Translations under genes and position numbers: made by a program
Shown here: positions 52,686 through 64,000 of the stretch, in pieces
Layout: every line of letters starts with the position of its first letter
Position numbering within the stretch: position 1 is the first letter of the stretch
The notes under the pieces: generated by a model
What the model was told of the DNA's origin: nothing
What the model saw: only the letters and a program-made list of their open reading frames with translations
Databases searched by the model: none
From: Tilletia caries
Lineage: Eukaryota > Basidiomycota > Exobasidiomycetes > Tilletiales > Tilletiaceae
Direction of reading: 5' to 3'
Assembly: GCA_032718865.1 (NCBI GenBank)
Contig: JALUTQ010000033.1
Coordinates: 682,001-746,000, forward strand
Length of the DNA: 64,000 nucleotides

Positions 52686-54195
52686 TTATTGACTCTGCCC
52701 TGCACCCTGACTCTGCACCTGACCTTGTCCCTGCCCTTGTCCCTGTCCTTGTCCTTGCCCCTGCGCGCTGCCAGCTTGAGGCCCACCCGCTTGCTGCTGT
52801 TGAGCGTGTTGCTGACCCTGCTGAACCCCACCACCACCCTGCTGTCCATTCGCTATCCGGGACTGAGCCTGAGCCTGAGCTTGAGCCTGGGCCTGAGCCT
52901 GGGCATGTGCCTGCTGGGCAGCAGCCGCGGCCGCCGCTGCCATATGCGCGCTCTTCTCCTCGAGATGGTCGTACATGAGAACAAAGTTCTTGGTGACCTT
53001 TTCCCATGAGACGGGGTCGAAGAAGACGTATGTCCCTCGTTCGAAGGTGGGCGTCTTTTGCGATGGCTCTGGATGGGCGGCGTCTTTGGTCAGCCAGAGC
53101 TGAAGTGTCTTCTCATATCGCCAGTTGCGGTTGTATCTGCAGAAAGGGGAGAGAAACGCGCGTTTGATGAGGTTTGAGTGCCCAGCAGGACGCGTTCGCG
53201 GAGAGAGAGAACACATGACTCACAGCTCCTGGGCGGCCATTTCTTGCATGACATCTCTTGGGGCGGCATAGAAGATGAAGAAGAGGGTCTCGTCGGAGAA
53301 GCTGTTGATCTTGGTCTGGGCTGATGGTGGCGGCTGGACGTTGTAGCAGGACGGAAGGTGGTAGTCCATCTCGACCTGCATGGCGCCGAGCATATTGTTT
53401 TCCGACCATGGCGTGACCAGACTTGAGTACAGTGCGCTGTCGGGCAAAACGAAGAAAAATGCGCGTCAGTCTGCGTCTTTTCCTAAAGCGCGAAGATACA
53501 AATACGCACTCTTGAGAACCCATGTTGAGCCCGAGATTTTGGAGATCACTGCCGAGGGCGAGCATGCTGAGATCAGGGTCCTGCATGCGGATGACACTGA
53601 GCAAGCCCAGCAATCCGAATCGGTCGGCGGGGCTGGCGATGATCTGCTGAGCGGGTGTCTGAGTGACCAGCTCTGGCGCGGGCCCTGGGCCGAGGTTGGA
53701 CCGTGCGCCTGCTGCTGCATTTGCGAGATCCGCTGCGGCTGCTGCCGACCCTGCTCCGCCCAATTGCTGCTGTTGCTGCTGTTGTGATGATGATGGTGGT
53801 GGTGGTGGTAATTGGTGGAAAGGGCCTAGACTTCCTGAGGGCAAAGGCGCGGCTCCGAGGGCGGGGAAGTCGTCGAGATATCTGTGGGAGGATACGGCTC
53901 CGGCTTGGTTGCCTATCTGCTGCTGGGCGGCTTGCTGTGCGGCTGCCTGTGCTGCATGGGCTGCTGCTGCTACGGCCGCTGCTGATGAGCCGTTCCCTGG
54001 CGCTGCTAATGAGTTGGGCGGGGGTAAGCGGCCGTAGGGGCCCTGGGCTGCTGCTCCTGGTGATGCGCCTCCGATGTTCATGGGACCTGCTGCTGATGAG
54101 TTGGACTGGGAGGTCGATGCCGATGTCGGCGGTTGAGGCAGGTTGTTCGGTCGGTGGAGTGCTGGTGGAGGCTGCTGAGCGTGGGCAGTGAACAT
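52686..54195 (-). CDS. NOT2: CCR4-NOT complex subunit NOT2/CNOT2
   Basis: Exons 54195..53510, 53436..53224 and 53136..52686; 449 residues. Introns are 73 and 87 nt and junctions lie inside the NOT box. The N-terminal 190 residues are Ala/Gln/Pro-rich. The conserved part starts at DRFGLLGLLSVIRMQDPDLS and runs through ALGSDLQNLGLN, ALYSSLVTPWSE, DYHLPSCYNVQ, INSFSDETLFFIFYAAPRDV and YNRNWRYEKTLQLWL to FDPVSWEK (NOT2/3/5 domain). The C-terminus is a Gln/Ala/Gly repeat tail. NOT2 pairs with NOT3/5 and docks on NOT1 in the deadenylase complex that controls mRNA decay. Upstream frame is open but the ATG at 54195 is the first good start. Confidence 0.93.
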
Positions 54196-54747
54196 GGTCC
54201 CTTCTGCGCAAGCCTGGTGCCTGATGCCTCGGTCTATGGTGCCCGGTCTAGAATCGAGGCTGGTGCGAGTGAGTACGAGTGCAGAGCGGGAGCCTGTCGG
54301 AAATGTCAATGCTGTTGGCAGCGAGGACGAGCGGATGTCAAAGCGAGCCAGCTGCAGGTTCGTCTTCGTGTTCCCACTTCCCACTGACTGGGAGTGGCTG
54401 CCGGCTGGGGAGCACAAATCGCCGACCGGTGTTTGAGAGCGCTTCAGCCTTCAGAAGAACCTCCCTCACCTTATGTATTGACAGTTGGCCACCTTCCAGC
54501 TTCCAGCCTCGTCACACGATCTCACGAACTCACGAAGGCACGAAGCATTCAGGGGAGGAACATGCGCGTATATGCTCATGCTTGCCGGCCGTCGAGGCTC
54601 ATGCTGATGTTTACACTGCAGGGCCGCAGTGCACTTGCTCACTGACATCTCTCTATGAGAGGATTTCCGACCTCGTCACCTAACTCCTGCCTGTTGCCTG
54701 CTGACTGCTGACGCTTCCTTTCCTTTTCTGCCCTGCATGTACTCAAG
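54196..54747. promoter_or_regulatory. Divergent region NOT2 / Gly-Cys-rich gene
   Basis: Holds the NOT2 promoter and probably a first exon or leader of the gene to the right: a CTGAC branch-like site plus pyrimidine tract and AG end at 54747. No start codon for that gene could be fixed. Confidence 0.4.
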
Positions 54748-55676
54748 AATCTCTACTGGGAAACGCGCATTCTCAAGCGGCCCTACATCCGAGACTCTGT
54801 CGTGAACCTCGGTCGATTCATCAATCACGACGGCGAGATCGAAGACAACACCTTGTCCTCCGCTTTCGAACGAACAACAGTGTCTGTGGATGTGTTCACA
54901 ACAAGCCTTCGCCCGGCCAACGAATACTTCGATTGTTGAGCGGCAGTAGCCGTACCGAAGAACCGACTCCCCCACTCCAGCATCCTGCAGCGCTTCCGTG
55001 CCGCCAAGGAGAAACCTGGTGACATGGCCGAGGACGCCTTTGATAATGCGACCCACCCTTCCGCCCATCCGGTCGGCATCATCGGTGGCGAAAGGGGAAT
55101 CCACAAGATGGCACTCAAGTGCAGCGAAGCTCGTCTCGCCGCCGTCAAAGCAGACAAGCGAAAGGGACGACGCCGAGCTGCGCGCGGTGATGCTTTTGCA
55201 GAAGGCACAGGAGCAGACATCTCCTACATCTCCATGCCGTACTTCGGTCCCTACCCTTCCTGCTACAACCCGTCGGGCTCGTGTGGGGTCGTAGATGGCG
55301 CCGATCATGGCGGGGCCGGGGCGTGGCGCCAGGCGATCCGATGCTGGCAACGTGCCAGGGCGTCTGTGCTTCGGGCGGATGTGGTTCGGGTGCGGGTGCA
55401 GTTTGTACTGGCGGATCTTTGTTTGGCGGGTCTGTATGTAGGTCTGGTGAAGGCGGTGGCTATGATGGCGGCGGAGGTAGAGATGGCGGAGGTGGCGGAG
55501 GCGGAGGTTGCGGCGGCGGCGGAGGAGGAGGGTGGTATGGTGAGTTTCTGAAGCATCGTGCATACTGAGAAGCTCGAACGTACCCGTGCTGACAGTTTTT
55601 CTGCTTGCTTTGCGCTCACGTAGGCGGCGAAGGTAGAGATCTGCTCGCTCGCTCGAACCCGAGAATCATTTGCTGA
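54748..55676 (+). pseudogene. Gly/Cys-rich protein gene with in-frame TGA (gene or recent pseudogene)
   Basis: The frame from 54748 (NLYWETRILKRPYIRDS...) looks coding, with DNTLSSAFERTTVSVDVFTT. It meets TGA at 54937-54939 and goes on in register (PKNRLPHSSILQRFRAAKEK, GIIGGERGIHKMALKC, DISYISMPYFGPYPSCYNPS). Then a frame change near 55283-55332 (a possible 50-nt intron with weak donor GTGGGG) leads to LATCQGVCASGGCGSGAGAV and a glycine run. A clean intron 55540..55623 (GTGAGT...CACGTAG) joins WYG to GEGRDLLARSNPRIIC and a stop at 55674-55676. The intact last intron argues that this was a real gene. A CGA-to-TGA change could explain the internal stop. The 5' end is unresolved and the family is unknown. 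Confidence 0.45.
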
Positions 55677-56275
55677 TCATGTGGTTCTTCCCTTTTTGCG
55701 TTCTCCAGGCGTCGGCGGCGGTGGTTCCTGAAGGGAACGACTCGTCCGCTCGACCCGGGACACCTTCCTCTCGGTCGTACCATCACGCCCTGGCAACCTC
55801 CAGACAACCTCCAGACAACCTCAAGACAACCTCCAGACAACGTCAACCAGGATCGCGCTATTACAACTGCCTCAAAGAATCGGAACATTTTCTCCCTCTC
55901 AACAGCTTCACCTGAACACCCACTCATCCCACTCCCCACCCCACCCCGCCTCTCCTCCTCCTCCTCCTCCCTCCCTCCGTACCTCAATATTCGCATCGCA
56001 TGTACTGTATTATTTCACCGTTCCCGCAATTACTTTTCCGGTTTTCCCTCGTACTTTTGTGAACTCTTCCCCAAAAGGGTCCACGCATCGAGATCTGCCT
56101 TACATAAGCGGACATGGCGTCACTCCCCATGGGCCGCTTCAGAGACTGAACTGAGCAGCGCCTCAAGCTTGACGGCGAGCAGCAGAATCACAACGACGAG
56201 CACAACGACAACGACGACAGCGGCGAGCACGACAACGACGGCGAGCACGACAACGACGACGAGGACGAGAGCACC
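55677..56275. promoter_or_regulatory. Intergenic region upstream of BRO1
   Basis: 600 bp. It contains four copies of a CAGACAACCTC-like direct repeat (about 55798-55845), a CT-rich tract (55920-55980), and an ACGACGACAACGACG-type simple repeat (56190-56265) that is probably 5'UTR of BRO1. Confidence 0.5.
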
Positions 56276-59200
56276 ATGGCTGAGCAGCAGTGTCCACTCA
56301 TCGCAGTGCCCATCAAGCTCACCGAGCAGGTCGATCTTACCGGACCCGTCAAGGCCATCATCACCAACAGCTACGGCGAGGACCCAGCGAAGCATCAGGA
56401 CCACCTCAATGCACTCAACCGCAGCAGACAGGACGCCTGCAAGGAGGGCGGCGCAGGAAACCTCGCAACCCAGCGTGACCTTCTCCTCAAGTGGTTCCAC
56501 GTTCTGGAACTGCTCGAACTCCGCTTCCCCGAGCTGCGCATTCCCTTCCCATGGAAGGACGCCTTCACCAAGAAGCCCATCTCCCAGTTCAGCATCGCAT
56601 ACGAAAAAGCATCCGTCATCTTCAACATCGCCTCCACGCTCTCCTCCTATGCCGCGTCCCAGGGGAGACATGCGGGCAATCCCGACGGCCTCAAGCGTGC
56701 GTACACGTCCTTCCGCCAGGCAGCCGGCATGTTCGCGTACATCAACGAAAACTTCCTGCACGCCCCCAGTACGGACATGAGCAGGGACATTGTCAAGTGT
56801 CTGGTCGATCTCATGCTTGCTCAAGCTTCCGAAATTTTGCTCGAGAAGACAGTCGAAGATCGCAAATCGAACGCACTCGTTGCCAAGATTGCGTCCTACA
56901 CCGCAAGCATGTACACATCCCTCAGCGAGGATATGAAGGAGTGGGTCAACAAAAGCATCTTCGACAGACTTTGGCTTATGATGATACAGGTGAGCCTCTC
57001 AGCTTTACACTGGACGAAAATGGATGTTTGTTAACTGTCCCATCCCCTCTCTCAACAGGTCAAAGCGAAGTACTTTGCGTCCGTCACACAGTACTACCGA
57101 GCCCTCGCCGATGACGCCAAGGGAGACCACGGTGTCTGCCTCGTCCGCTTGACACTCGCCGAAACTCTCGCTCGTGAAGGCTCCCGGCTCATGGCCCCCT
57201 TCGCCGCATCTCTTCTCGCCGCGCCCGTACCACCATCGACACTCCCTTCCGATGCCACCACAGCGCTCACAGCCCTTGTCTCCACACAGCTCGCCCTCTG
57301 CGTCGGTCGTAAAGATGTCGCCATCAAGGACAATGACCTCATCTACCACGACATCCTCCCCTCCGAGTCCGCACTCGAACCGGTCGACAAGTTCGCCGCT
57401 GCCACGCCCATCTCCATTCAGGACATATACGCCACCCCGGAGGTACAGAAGGCAATCGGACAGGTCGACCTTTTCTCCAAGCTGGTTCCCCTCGGCGTGC
57501 ACGAGAGCGCAAGTATGTACTCTGAGGAAAAGGCAAAGCTGGCCCGCGCAGAATCAGAACGCAACGAAGTCGCAAACGGAGAACTCCAGGCTGCCCTCGA
57601 GTACATGGGTCTGCCCTCCGCCCTAGCTGTCTACAGGAACACCGACGCGGCTATATCGGACCTGACCGATCCAGGAACCGAGGTCATGAACTGGGCAGAG
57701 GAAGAAGCCCGTGGTGGTGGAGCTCGCGGAGCGGATGGTCTCGGCGACTCTCCCAGCGCCATCGACACCGCCTTGCACCAGATCGGTTCATACCGGCTCA
57801 AAGCGAGTCAAGAGCTTGACGGCAGCGCCACCCAATTGGAGGACGAGGCACGCGAATGTGAGAAGAGCCGCGTCAAGTACGACTATCGCTGGACACAGGA
57901 GCCAAGCGGACTGGAGAGCAAGGAATATCGACAGGAACTTAAGCTCCAGCGCGAAGCTCTAACGGTAGCCTGCGTCAACGACGAGAAGATCGAGGCTCTT
58001 TGGAAGCAGATAAAGGACGACGTGCAGCTTCTTGTCAGAGGTCGGGACGCTCTTGAGCAGGCCTTTGCCGAGGCCATCAGCGCGGTGCCTGCCAACGGCG
58101 ACCAGCCGCCATCCAACAACAAGCCACAAGCTAGTCTGCTGGATCTGGACGACCAAGAGGAGGACGCCAAGCGCGCAAGCGAGGCGCAGGGCGAGGATGA
58201 GATGCAGACCCAGATCAAGCACATCGAGACCGTCCTTGCGAAGCTGCCCAAGATCAAGAAGGAGCGCAACGAAGTTCTCTCCGACCTCAAGGAGCGCATC
58301 CAGACCGATGACATCTCCCATCTGCTCATACTCAACCGTCGCAACACGCCCAGCAGCTCGGGCCAGGAGACAAGCCTGTTCACAGCCGAGCTGGAGAAGT
58401 TCAAGCCGCACCAACAGCGCATCGCGCTCAGTATCAAGCAGCAGACGTCGATGGTCGCCGAGCTGACGGAAGCGTGGAAACAAGTGACCGAGTCTCCACA
58501 GGGTCGTCGCGCACGAGCGCTTTATGGTGCGCGTAAACGCGCGCGAACGGGCATGGTGGATCGCCTGCGCAAGGCGCGAGATGGGTACGCCGAGGTACGC
58601 GCTGCGGTGCACCGCGGACTGCAGTTCTACATGGAGCTCGACAGCGTGGCGACGAAGCTCCGGCAGGACGTGGTGGCCTTTGTCGGCCGACGTCGGGCGG
58701 ATGCTCAGAAGTTGAGGAATGAGCTGGAGTGGGATGCCAAGTTGAGAGACCCTGCTGGGATTGTTCCTGGCATGCAGCCGGCCGCTACGACGGGTGCGGT
58801 GGCGGCTGCGCAGACGGTGGCGGGGGTTCCGCCGCCGGCTTCGGAGCCGGTTGCGCCTGCGGTGCGGTATGCGCAGATCTACGACCCGCATGCGATCACG
58901 TCGCCGACGACGACCCATCCACCGCATTCGCCGGCCGCCGCCGGGGGCAACGCACACGGTCCTGCGCCACCTCCCATTCCGGCGGGCTCGGCGTTTGCGT
59001 CCCAGTACGGGACGGTGCCGTCTCCGCCGAGAGGGTTGGGCAGTGGGTACACGTTCCCGCCCCCGCCCCCGTTGCCGTTGTCGCAGATGCACACGGGCCA
59101 CGCTGCCCAGAGCCCGATGTCGTCGTCACAGTATGCATCTCCTCCTCCTTCTTTCGGTCAGGGCGGTGGTGGTGGTGCATTCTCGCCTGCGCCATCGACG

Positions 59201-59926
59201 CGGGCCACGCCGGGCGCATACTTCTCCTCTTCGTCTTCTCCACCCCCGCAGCAGCAGCAGCAAGGTACGAATGGTTCGTCGGCGTATCCGAGTGCGCACA
59301 GCCTCAGTCTGGCGGGTCTTTCGCTTGGTGGAGGCGGTGATGGAGCAGCGGGGTCGCCCTCGACTCCGACGTCCTCTGGTGCACTGCCGCCTCCGCCGCC
59401 CCAGCCTTTCGTGTCGCACTACAATCCGATCCCGCACACAGGCGCGGGTGCGGGTGCAGGTTATGGAGGTGGAGCGTACCCGCCGCCGCCGTCGCAGGGT
59501 CAACAGCAGCAGCAGCAGCAGTACCAGCCCCTGATACCGACATCGACGGGTGCCTCGCATTCGGCATATGGAGGCCCACCGCCGCCTGCTCAACATCAAT
59601 ACCAGCAGCAGCATCAACCGTCGTACGCAAGTCCGAGTTCAGCGTACGGGGCGCCCCCACCGGCGCCATCGCCGTATTCGGGAGGAGGAGGTGGAGGGGG
59701 GATGCATCCTGCGCATCAGCAGCAGCAGCAGCCGATGATGACGGGTCAGTACCACCAGGCTCCTCTACCGCCGCAGGGGCCGGGGGCGGGGTATGCCTAT
59801 CCGGGCGCTCCGCCGGAACAAGGGCAGCAGCAGCCGTATCAGCAGCAACAGCAGCCGTACCAGCAGCAACAGCCTTATCAGCAGCTACAGCAACAGTACG
59901 CCCCTCCGCCCGGCTGGCCAAGATAG
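56276..59926 (+). CDS. BRO1: BRO1/ALIX-family ESCRT-associated protein
   Basis: Exons 56276..56989 and 57059..59926 (69-nt intron, GTGAGC...CAACAG, phase 0); 1,193 residues. The Bro1 domain fills about 5-390: [90 protein letters not shown] and [17 protein letters not shown]-domain-like coiled-coil region follows ([40 protein letters not shown]). The C-terminal 400 residues are Pro/Gln/Gly-rich with many PPPP and QQQQ runs. Bro1 binds Snf7 on endosomes and recruits the ubiquitin hydrolase Doa4 in multivesicular-body sorting; Rim20 paralogs lack such a long tail. Confidence 0.92.
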
Positions 59927-59969
59927 CCAACTCTTTGCATTCGAAAAACCGGTTTCTCTGATTTGTCAA

Positions 59970-60663
59970 GTCACCGGTCACCCTAGTCTGATCACACCAG
60001 ACCGGCGGTGATCAAAGAGTCACCTCCACGCGCTTATCAGAACTGTCGCCGCGGTGGCGGTCTGGACGCACTCGACCCGATTTTGTTAGTAAGTACCCGC
60101 AAATTTTGCAGTCAACTTCGTTCGAAGCCCAACTTCGCACACCAACTGCATCTCGACACACAAACGTACGCACATAAAACTGCGCATGAGCATAGCCAGG
60201 CACAGTAAGAATCATCTCCAGGCTTCAGATCTCTGTTCGATAAGGAGCAGGGCTGGTGGTGCTGCTTTGCGTTCATGGCATGTCAGGGGAGGAAAAAAAA
60301 AGTCGATTTCTCACGTGGAACCCTCCTGGAGCGCTTTAACCAGGGATAAATACTGGACAGCGCAGGCGGCGGCGGGCAGCGTCGCGTCGCGTGGACCGTG
60401 TCAGCCGCCCATCTGCACAGAGATGAGGTGAAAAAATGGGTGTATCGTGGCCCGTGCACGCTGGATCCCAGTTTGTCAAGGTGCAAAAGGTGGCCCATGC
60501 ACGCTGGATGCCCGTTTGTCTCATTTCAAAGCTCACTTAGTAAAAACGCCTTCCACTTACTAAGTAAAACGGGTCGAGTGCGTCCAGACCGTCACCACGG
60601 GATCAGTCCTGTCATCACGTGCGTCGACGGTCTGGTGTGACCAGACTACCGGTCACCCGGTGA
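59970..60663. mobile_element. About 0.7-kb long-TIR element (MITE/MULE-like), imperfect
   Basis: The left arm starts GTCACCGGTCACC, then TAGTCTGATCACACCAGACC, and includes GGTCTGGACGCACTCGACCC (about 60057-60077). The right arm holds the same blocks inverted, with TTACTAAGTAAAACGGGTCG near 60560 and GTGACCAGACTACCGGTCAC near 60645. Arms are about 125 bp and roughly 80% alike by eye. The interior has no gene but carries a direct repeat TGCACGCTGGAT (about 60457, 60497). A target duplication was not resolved. Confidence 0.6.
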
Positions 60664-61008
60664 AATTTACAATGCGCGTGAACCGTGAACTGCCCTAATG
60701 AGTATGTGTGTCTATTATGGATGGGGACGAAGGAGGGGAAGAACGAGAGGCAATGTATGATGAGCGATGAGCAGTCAATTAAAAATGTGTGGGGTGTAAA
60801 GAGCAGGAAGCAGCAAAGCTGGATGCGAAGTCAAAGTCGAAAGATAGTGGCGAAGGTGCAGGAAGGTAGGCGGACCGGGTGGAGAGAGGGCGGGCACGGG
60901 AGTAGCGTGGGCCCTCGTTGGGAAAGGAAAGGTATCGATGCTGGATCGCTGATGTTCCTTGTTGGTACCGGGTACTGAACGAACTGGCAAGGAGGAAAAC
61001 CTCCCCCT
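60664..61008. other. 3' flank of the alpha/beta-hydrolase gene
   Basis: About 345 bp, presumptive 3' UTR; no feature recognised. Confidence 0.5.
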
Positions 61009-62523
61009 TCAACGCCGGTTCCTCTTCGCAAAGGAGACCGGCGTCCCTCCATACCCGCGCACCAAGAAGTTCAAATCCTCCTCTTCAAACCCAGAGTCCA
61101 TCAGCTGTGCATGCGTCGGACCACGCGAGAGCGGAGAATTCGAGCGGACGACGTGGATCGTGCAGCCTGAAGTAGGGGTCTTGAACTTGTTGATCGCGTC
61201 GCAGGTGGGACGGACTTGGGTGTTCAGGTTGGCGATGTCGTCGCCGTAGCTGCAGGGGTGGAAAGGTGGTGTGTGCGCTCAGACTAGACTGAAAAAGGGG
61301 AAGGGGTACTCATGCATGTGAAGACAACTCACCTCGAATAGATTTGGACGGGCGTGTTGGCGAACTTGTTCGCGAGGGGCATCGTCTCTGGAACTTTGTC
61401 GGTGCACTTCGTTCCACCGACGTTGGGGTTGCTAAGTGTCCAGCACCCTTCGCCCGAATCCCACCTGCAGTTTCCACAAACAAAGCGACACTGTCAGTTT
61501 CTACTGATGCGTGTCATGGGAGAAGGAGGGGCAGGATGATGTACTCACGGAACGTATGGCAGGGAGTTCATGTAGGCGTCCTTGTCCGTCTCCAGATGAG
61601 CACCAGTGACCGAAATCGCGCGCAACGTCCGCACCGTGCCCAGCCTGAAAATGCCCCTCCCACCCATGGACCCTCCCGACCCAACCACCTTGCCCTCATC
61701 AAACCCAAACTGTTGCTGCACGAGCTTCATGATGCCCAAGACGAGGTCGGGGCGGATATGTTTCAACGCATGCATGTCCTTCGCTGTGCCGCATTCGTTG
61801 CGGAGCGGGGAGAGCCTGCTGGTGTTGTAGCAGAGCGGGGAGACGATGGACAGCACGCCGAAGTTGGCGTGGTCGAGGATGGTGCGGGCGTATGAACTGT
61901 GGTTGGCGATGCGTTCGGGCCAACCGTGGTCGAGACCATTTTCTTTGACGCAGGCGGGGTTGGAGACGTCGTTGCTGTTGACCAGAAGAGTGGGGGGGTT
62001 GAGTCAGTTTCTGTGTTCGTTACAAGAGGGAAAGGGGAAGTAGACGTACCATCGAGTTTCAGACGAGCCGATGGAAAGCATGAGAGGTCGCGACCGGTCA
62101 TAAGCATCCCCGCGCCACTTCGCGCAGCAAGAGAACGAAAATAAGAGACGCGGAACCATCAGCAACAAGGGGATGCGGAGCGCGGCGAGAATGGGAAAGA
62201 GATGACCAACTCACGATAAAGTTCCACCCATAGATGCCTGCAGGAGACCCGCCCTTGATCGTCGAGGTGCTCAGATTGAATGGTAAAGCCTTGGCATCGT
62301 TGGTCCGGAGCGTCCTGTAGTTGATACCACCGCTGCTGTGGGAGTGGTGGTGGTGGTGGTGGTGTTGGTGCCGGCGGGGTGCAAGGGCGACTCTTTCTGT
62401 GTTGTCAGCGCTGTGAGAGGCGTGAATGGAGGAGACGAATATGAAGATGAGGGTGCTGAGTAGGGCGCCGATGATGGTTCCGCTTGGAGTCGACCGGCAT
62501 CGGGATGGTTTGTGGGTAGCCAT
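61009..62523 (-). CDS. Secreted or membrane-anchored alpha/beta hydrolase (PHB depolymerase/feruloyl esterase-like)
   Basis: Five exons on the minus strand: 62523..62215, 62117..62050, 61974..61549, 61464..61333 and 61249..61009; 391 residues, all junctions in frame. The ATG at 62523 is chosen over an open upstream frame because it is followed at once by a basic stretch and a signal-anchor helix (TIIGALLSTLIFIFVSSIHA). A poly-His segment follows. The hydrolase part has RPLMLSIGSS (first strand, oxyanion region), GLDHGWPERIANHSSYAR, MKLVQQQFGFDEGKVVGSGG with the nucleophile elbow GSGGSMGGRG, TDKVPETMPLANKFANTPVQ (acid region) and SRGPTHAQLMDSGF (His). Cys pairs suggest an extracellular fold. 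The class cleaves polyester or plant-wall ester bonds; the substrate is not predictable. Confidence 0.7.
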
Positions 62524-64000
62524 TTTGGGGAGGCGAGAAGGAGGGGGGAAAGCGCAGGAGCGGGAGAGGAGTAAGAGAGGAAAAGATGGGGAAGAAAGAA
62601 AGAGAGAGAGTGTGTGTGTAAAGAAGGAAGAGACGATGATTAGAGGAACGAGAGTGTATGTGAGGGAGAAAGCTGTGAGGAACATTAGCAGCCAGCGAGG
62701 TTTGGGGCGGTCAGATATAAATGCAGTGAAGCCGTCAAGGCTGATCATAGCTGCCGAACGAGGGTGGTCGGGCCTAGCCTGCTGGAGAAGATGAGACGAA
62801 CGGGAGGGTATCAAGAGACACGATTCGGCCATCGTACTGCTGGGAAGAAGGCAGGAGACCAGAGGACATCAGCAGGCTGGTTCACAGGAACAGAGCGAGA
62901 CGTTACCCGAGCGGCGAAACAGGTCCACTGAGGAAGAGGGTGAGATCCCGAATGAGAGCTGTTACAGTCTGGGCGCGGTTCTCTTCTGTGATCTACACCC
63001 GGGAACGAACTACGAGTAAGGGTGAGAGGCCTGTGCCGGTGTGAAGGGTCTGATAGGCCTGTAGCCATCGGCCGGACCGACCACTTGCTTTCCCAGTTGA
63101 CACCGATTCACGACGCGGCCATGCATTGCTGTGCGCTCCGAGCGTGGCTGCATGCGCTGCGTGCGTTGAGGACGACAGTCCGATGCTGAAGTGGCAGGCG
63201 CATGATCGTCGTGGTATGCAACTGACTTGTGATGGATGGAGTGAGACGGACAGGTGGACCGTGAGACTATTCTATTTACCGCGCCCCCGCGGTTCCCGGG
63301 ATTGACCGCACCCGCGGGTAACAAAGGGAACTTTCTGAAGACCGCGCCTCGCGCCTCGTGTCACAAAATAATCACGTGCACAAGCTTTGCGCTGGGACCT
63401 CTCAGGGCCGCACTTAGACCTCCCGCGGCCGCGCTTGGACCTCTGGATGCCAGATTTGGCGCAGATGAGGCATGGACACAACCTTACTTCCTTGTCCCTT
63501 CGCCATCGCCGAGGTGATGCCCGACCAAAGGCGATGGTGACCTATTGCCGGTTCAATGAGTGTTGATGACCCTTGAGACTCCATTTTACAGTCTTACGGC
63601 CTGAAATTTCAAAATTAAAATGAGATGCCACATATAGGCCATAGGCCTTATGAGGCAAGCACCGCAGCAATAAGGGGAAAAGCTGTCAATGTCAGACCTG
63701 GTGGCTGGGTGGCTACCTACGAGGTCTTGCTTGGGCAGACGCCTTTGAAAACACCAGAGGATGGCCTATTGTGCCTTTAGGTTGTCTGCGGGAAGCGCGC
63801 TGGGTCCCGAGTTGAACAAGAGAGTTTAAGGTTGGATGAGGGTCTGACAGAAATTTAGAGTTTCACGTGCGGTTCACAGAATTTTACCGCGCTTTTCGGT
63901 GAGGGCGCGGTTCTCATACACCAGCAGACCACGGGGACATGTCGTGGCGGTCCCGCGGGATCTCCCGGGGCGGTCCCAGATCTGTATGGGCCCAGCCAGC
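62524..64000. other. Upstream region of the hydrolase gene and right end of window
   Basis: About 1.5 kb with no supported gene. 62580-62640 is purine-rich (GA/GT simple repeats) and probably leader/promoter. The frame stays open up to 62832 but without signs of coding. 63280-63420 and 63880-63990 hold GC-rich CCGCGG/CGCGGT sequences that partly mirror each other (TTTACCGCGCCC... and GGGCGCGGTT...), possibly edge of another repeat that continues beyond the window. Confidence 0.4.

Noticed and set aside
54676..55563. 295-codon minus-strand ORF
   Set aside because: Arg/His-rich composition typical of antisense of coding DNA; the plus strand has coherent frames and a good intron.
60004..60014. 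GGCGGTGATCA shared with the NUC1 element TIR
   Set aside because: Only 11 bp match and the rest of the arms differ; a match of this length is not very unlikely by chance, so I do not link the two elements.
62524..62832. Longer N-terminus for the alpha/beta hydrolase (ATG at 62832)
   Set aside because: The extra part is encoded by GA/GT simple-repeat leader sequence; the ATG at 62523 gives a normal signal-anchor.
1..64000. CRISPR array, rRNA or tRNA genes
   Set aside because: No regularly spaced identical repeats with unique spacers, and no tRNA cloverleaf or rRNA sequence that I could recognise by eye; a tRNA scan would be needed to exclude tRNAs firmly.

Overview
The window is nuclear DNA of a basidiomycete fungus. 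Genes carry few, short introns (about 50-110 nt) with GTGAGT-type donors. Proteins have long low-complexity Ser/Gly/Gln/His tracts, and the TE genes include a Tnp2-type (CACTA) transposase of the kind common in Basidiomycota. The intron-poor, GC-rich style suggests Ustilaginomycotina, but that placement is inference. All exon boundaries were read by eye from splice consensus, frame and family motifs.

Layout. 1-15915 is a dense housekeeping block: the 3' part of URB1 (ribosome biogenesis), a CCX-type cation/Ca2+ exchanger with a giant disordered loop, KRE33/NAT10 RNA cytidine acetyltransferase, an FCP1/NIF-like HAD phosphatase, and a mitochondrial EndoG/NUC1 nuclease whose coding sequence is interrupted by a 446-bp TIR element. 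That element sits so that it could be spliced out as an intron.

16792-28115 is transposon territory. A 753-bp non-autonomous element is followed 20 bp later by a 10,551-bp CACTA-like transposon with 25-bp TIRs and a CTT target duplication. The large element holds a frame-disrupted Tnp2 transposase and three other genes of unknown function.

29038-44840 holds two paralogous secreted six-hairpin (GH88/105-like) glycosidases with a conserved 5'UTR intron. Between them lies an 11-kb nest: a Ty1/copia element on the minus strand with two 241-bp LTRs that read as identical, whose integrase is split by a 4,502-bp TA-flanked TIR element. That inner element carries a truncated, mutated acyl-CoA oxidase gene fragment and a Tnp2-like 5' exon.

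46441-64000 returns to host genes: a CAP/PR-1 secreted protein with a His-rich insert, a site-2 protease, a TFIIB/BRF-type factor, CCR4-NOT subunit NOT2, a Gly/Cys-rich gene with an in-frame TGA, the ESCRT-associated BRO1, and a secreted alpha/beta hydrolase. A roughly 0.7-kb inverted-repeat element lies downstream of BRO1.

The host genes do not form one pathway. URB1 and KRE33 are both ribosome-assembly factors. The notable biology is the TE landscape: possible intron creation by a TIR element, gene-fragment capture, and nested insertion at a palindromic target.
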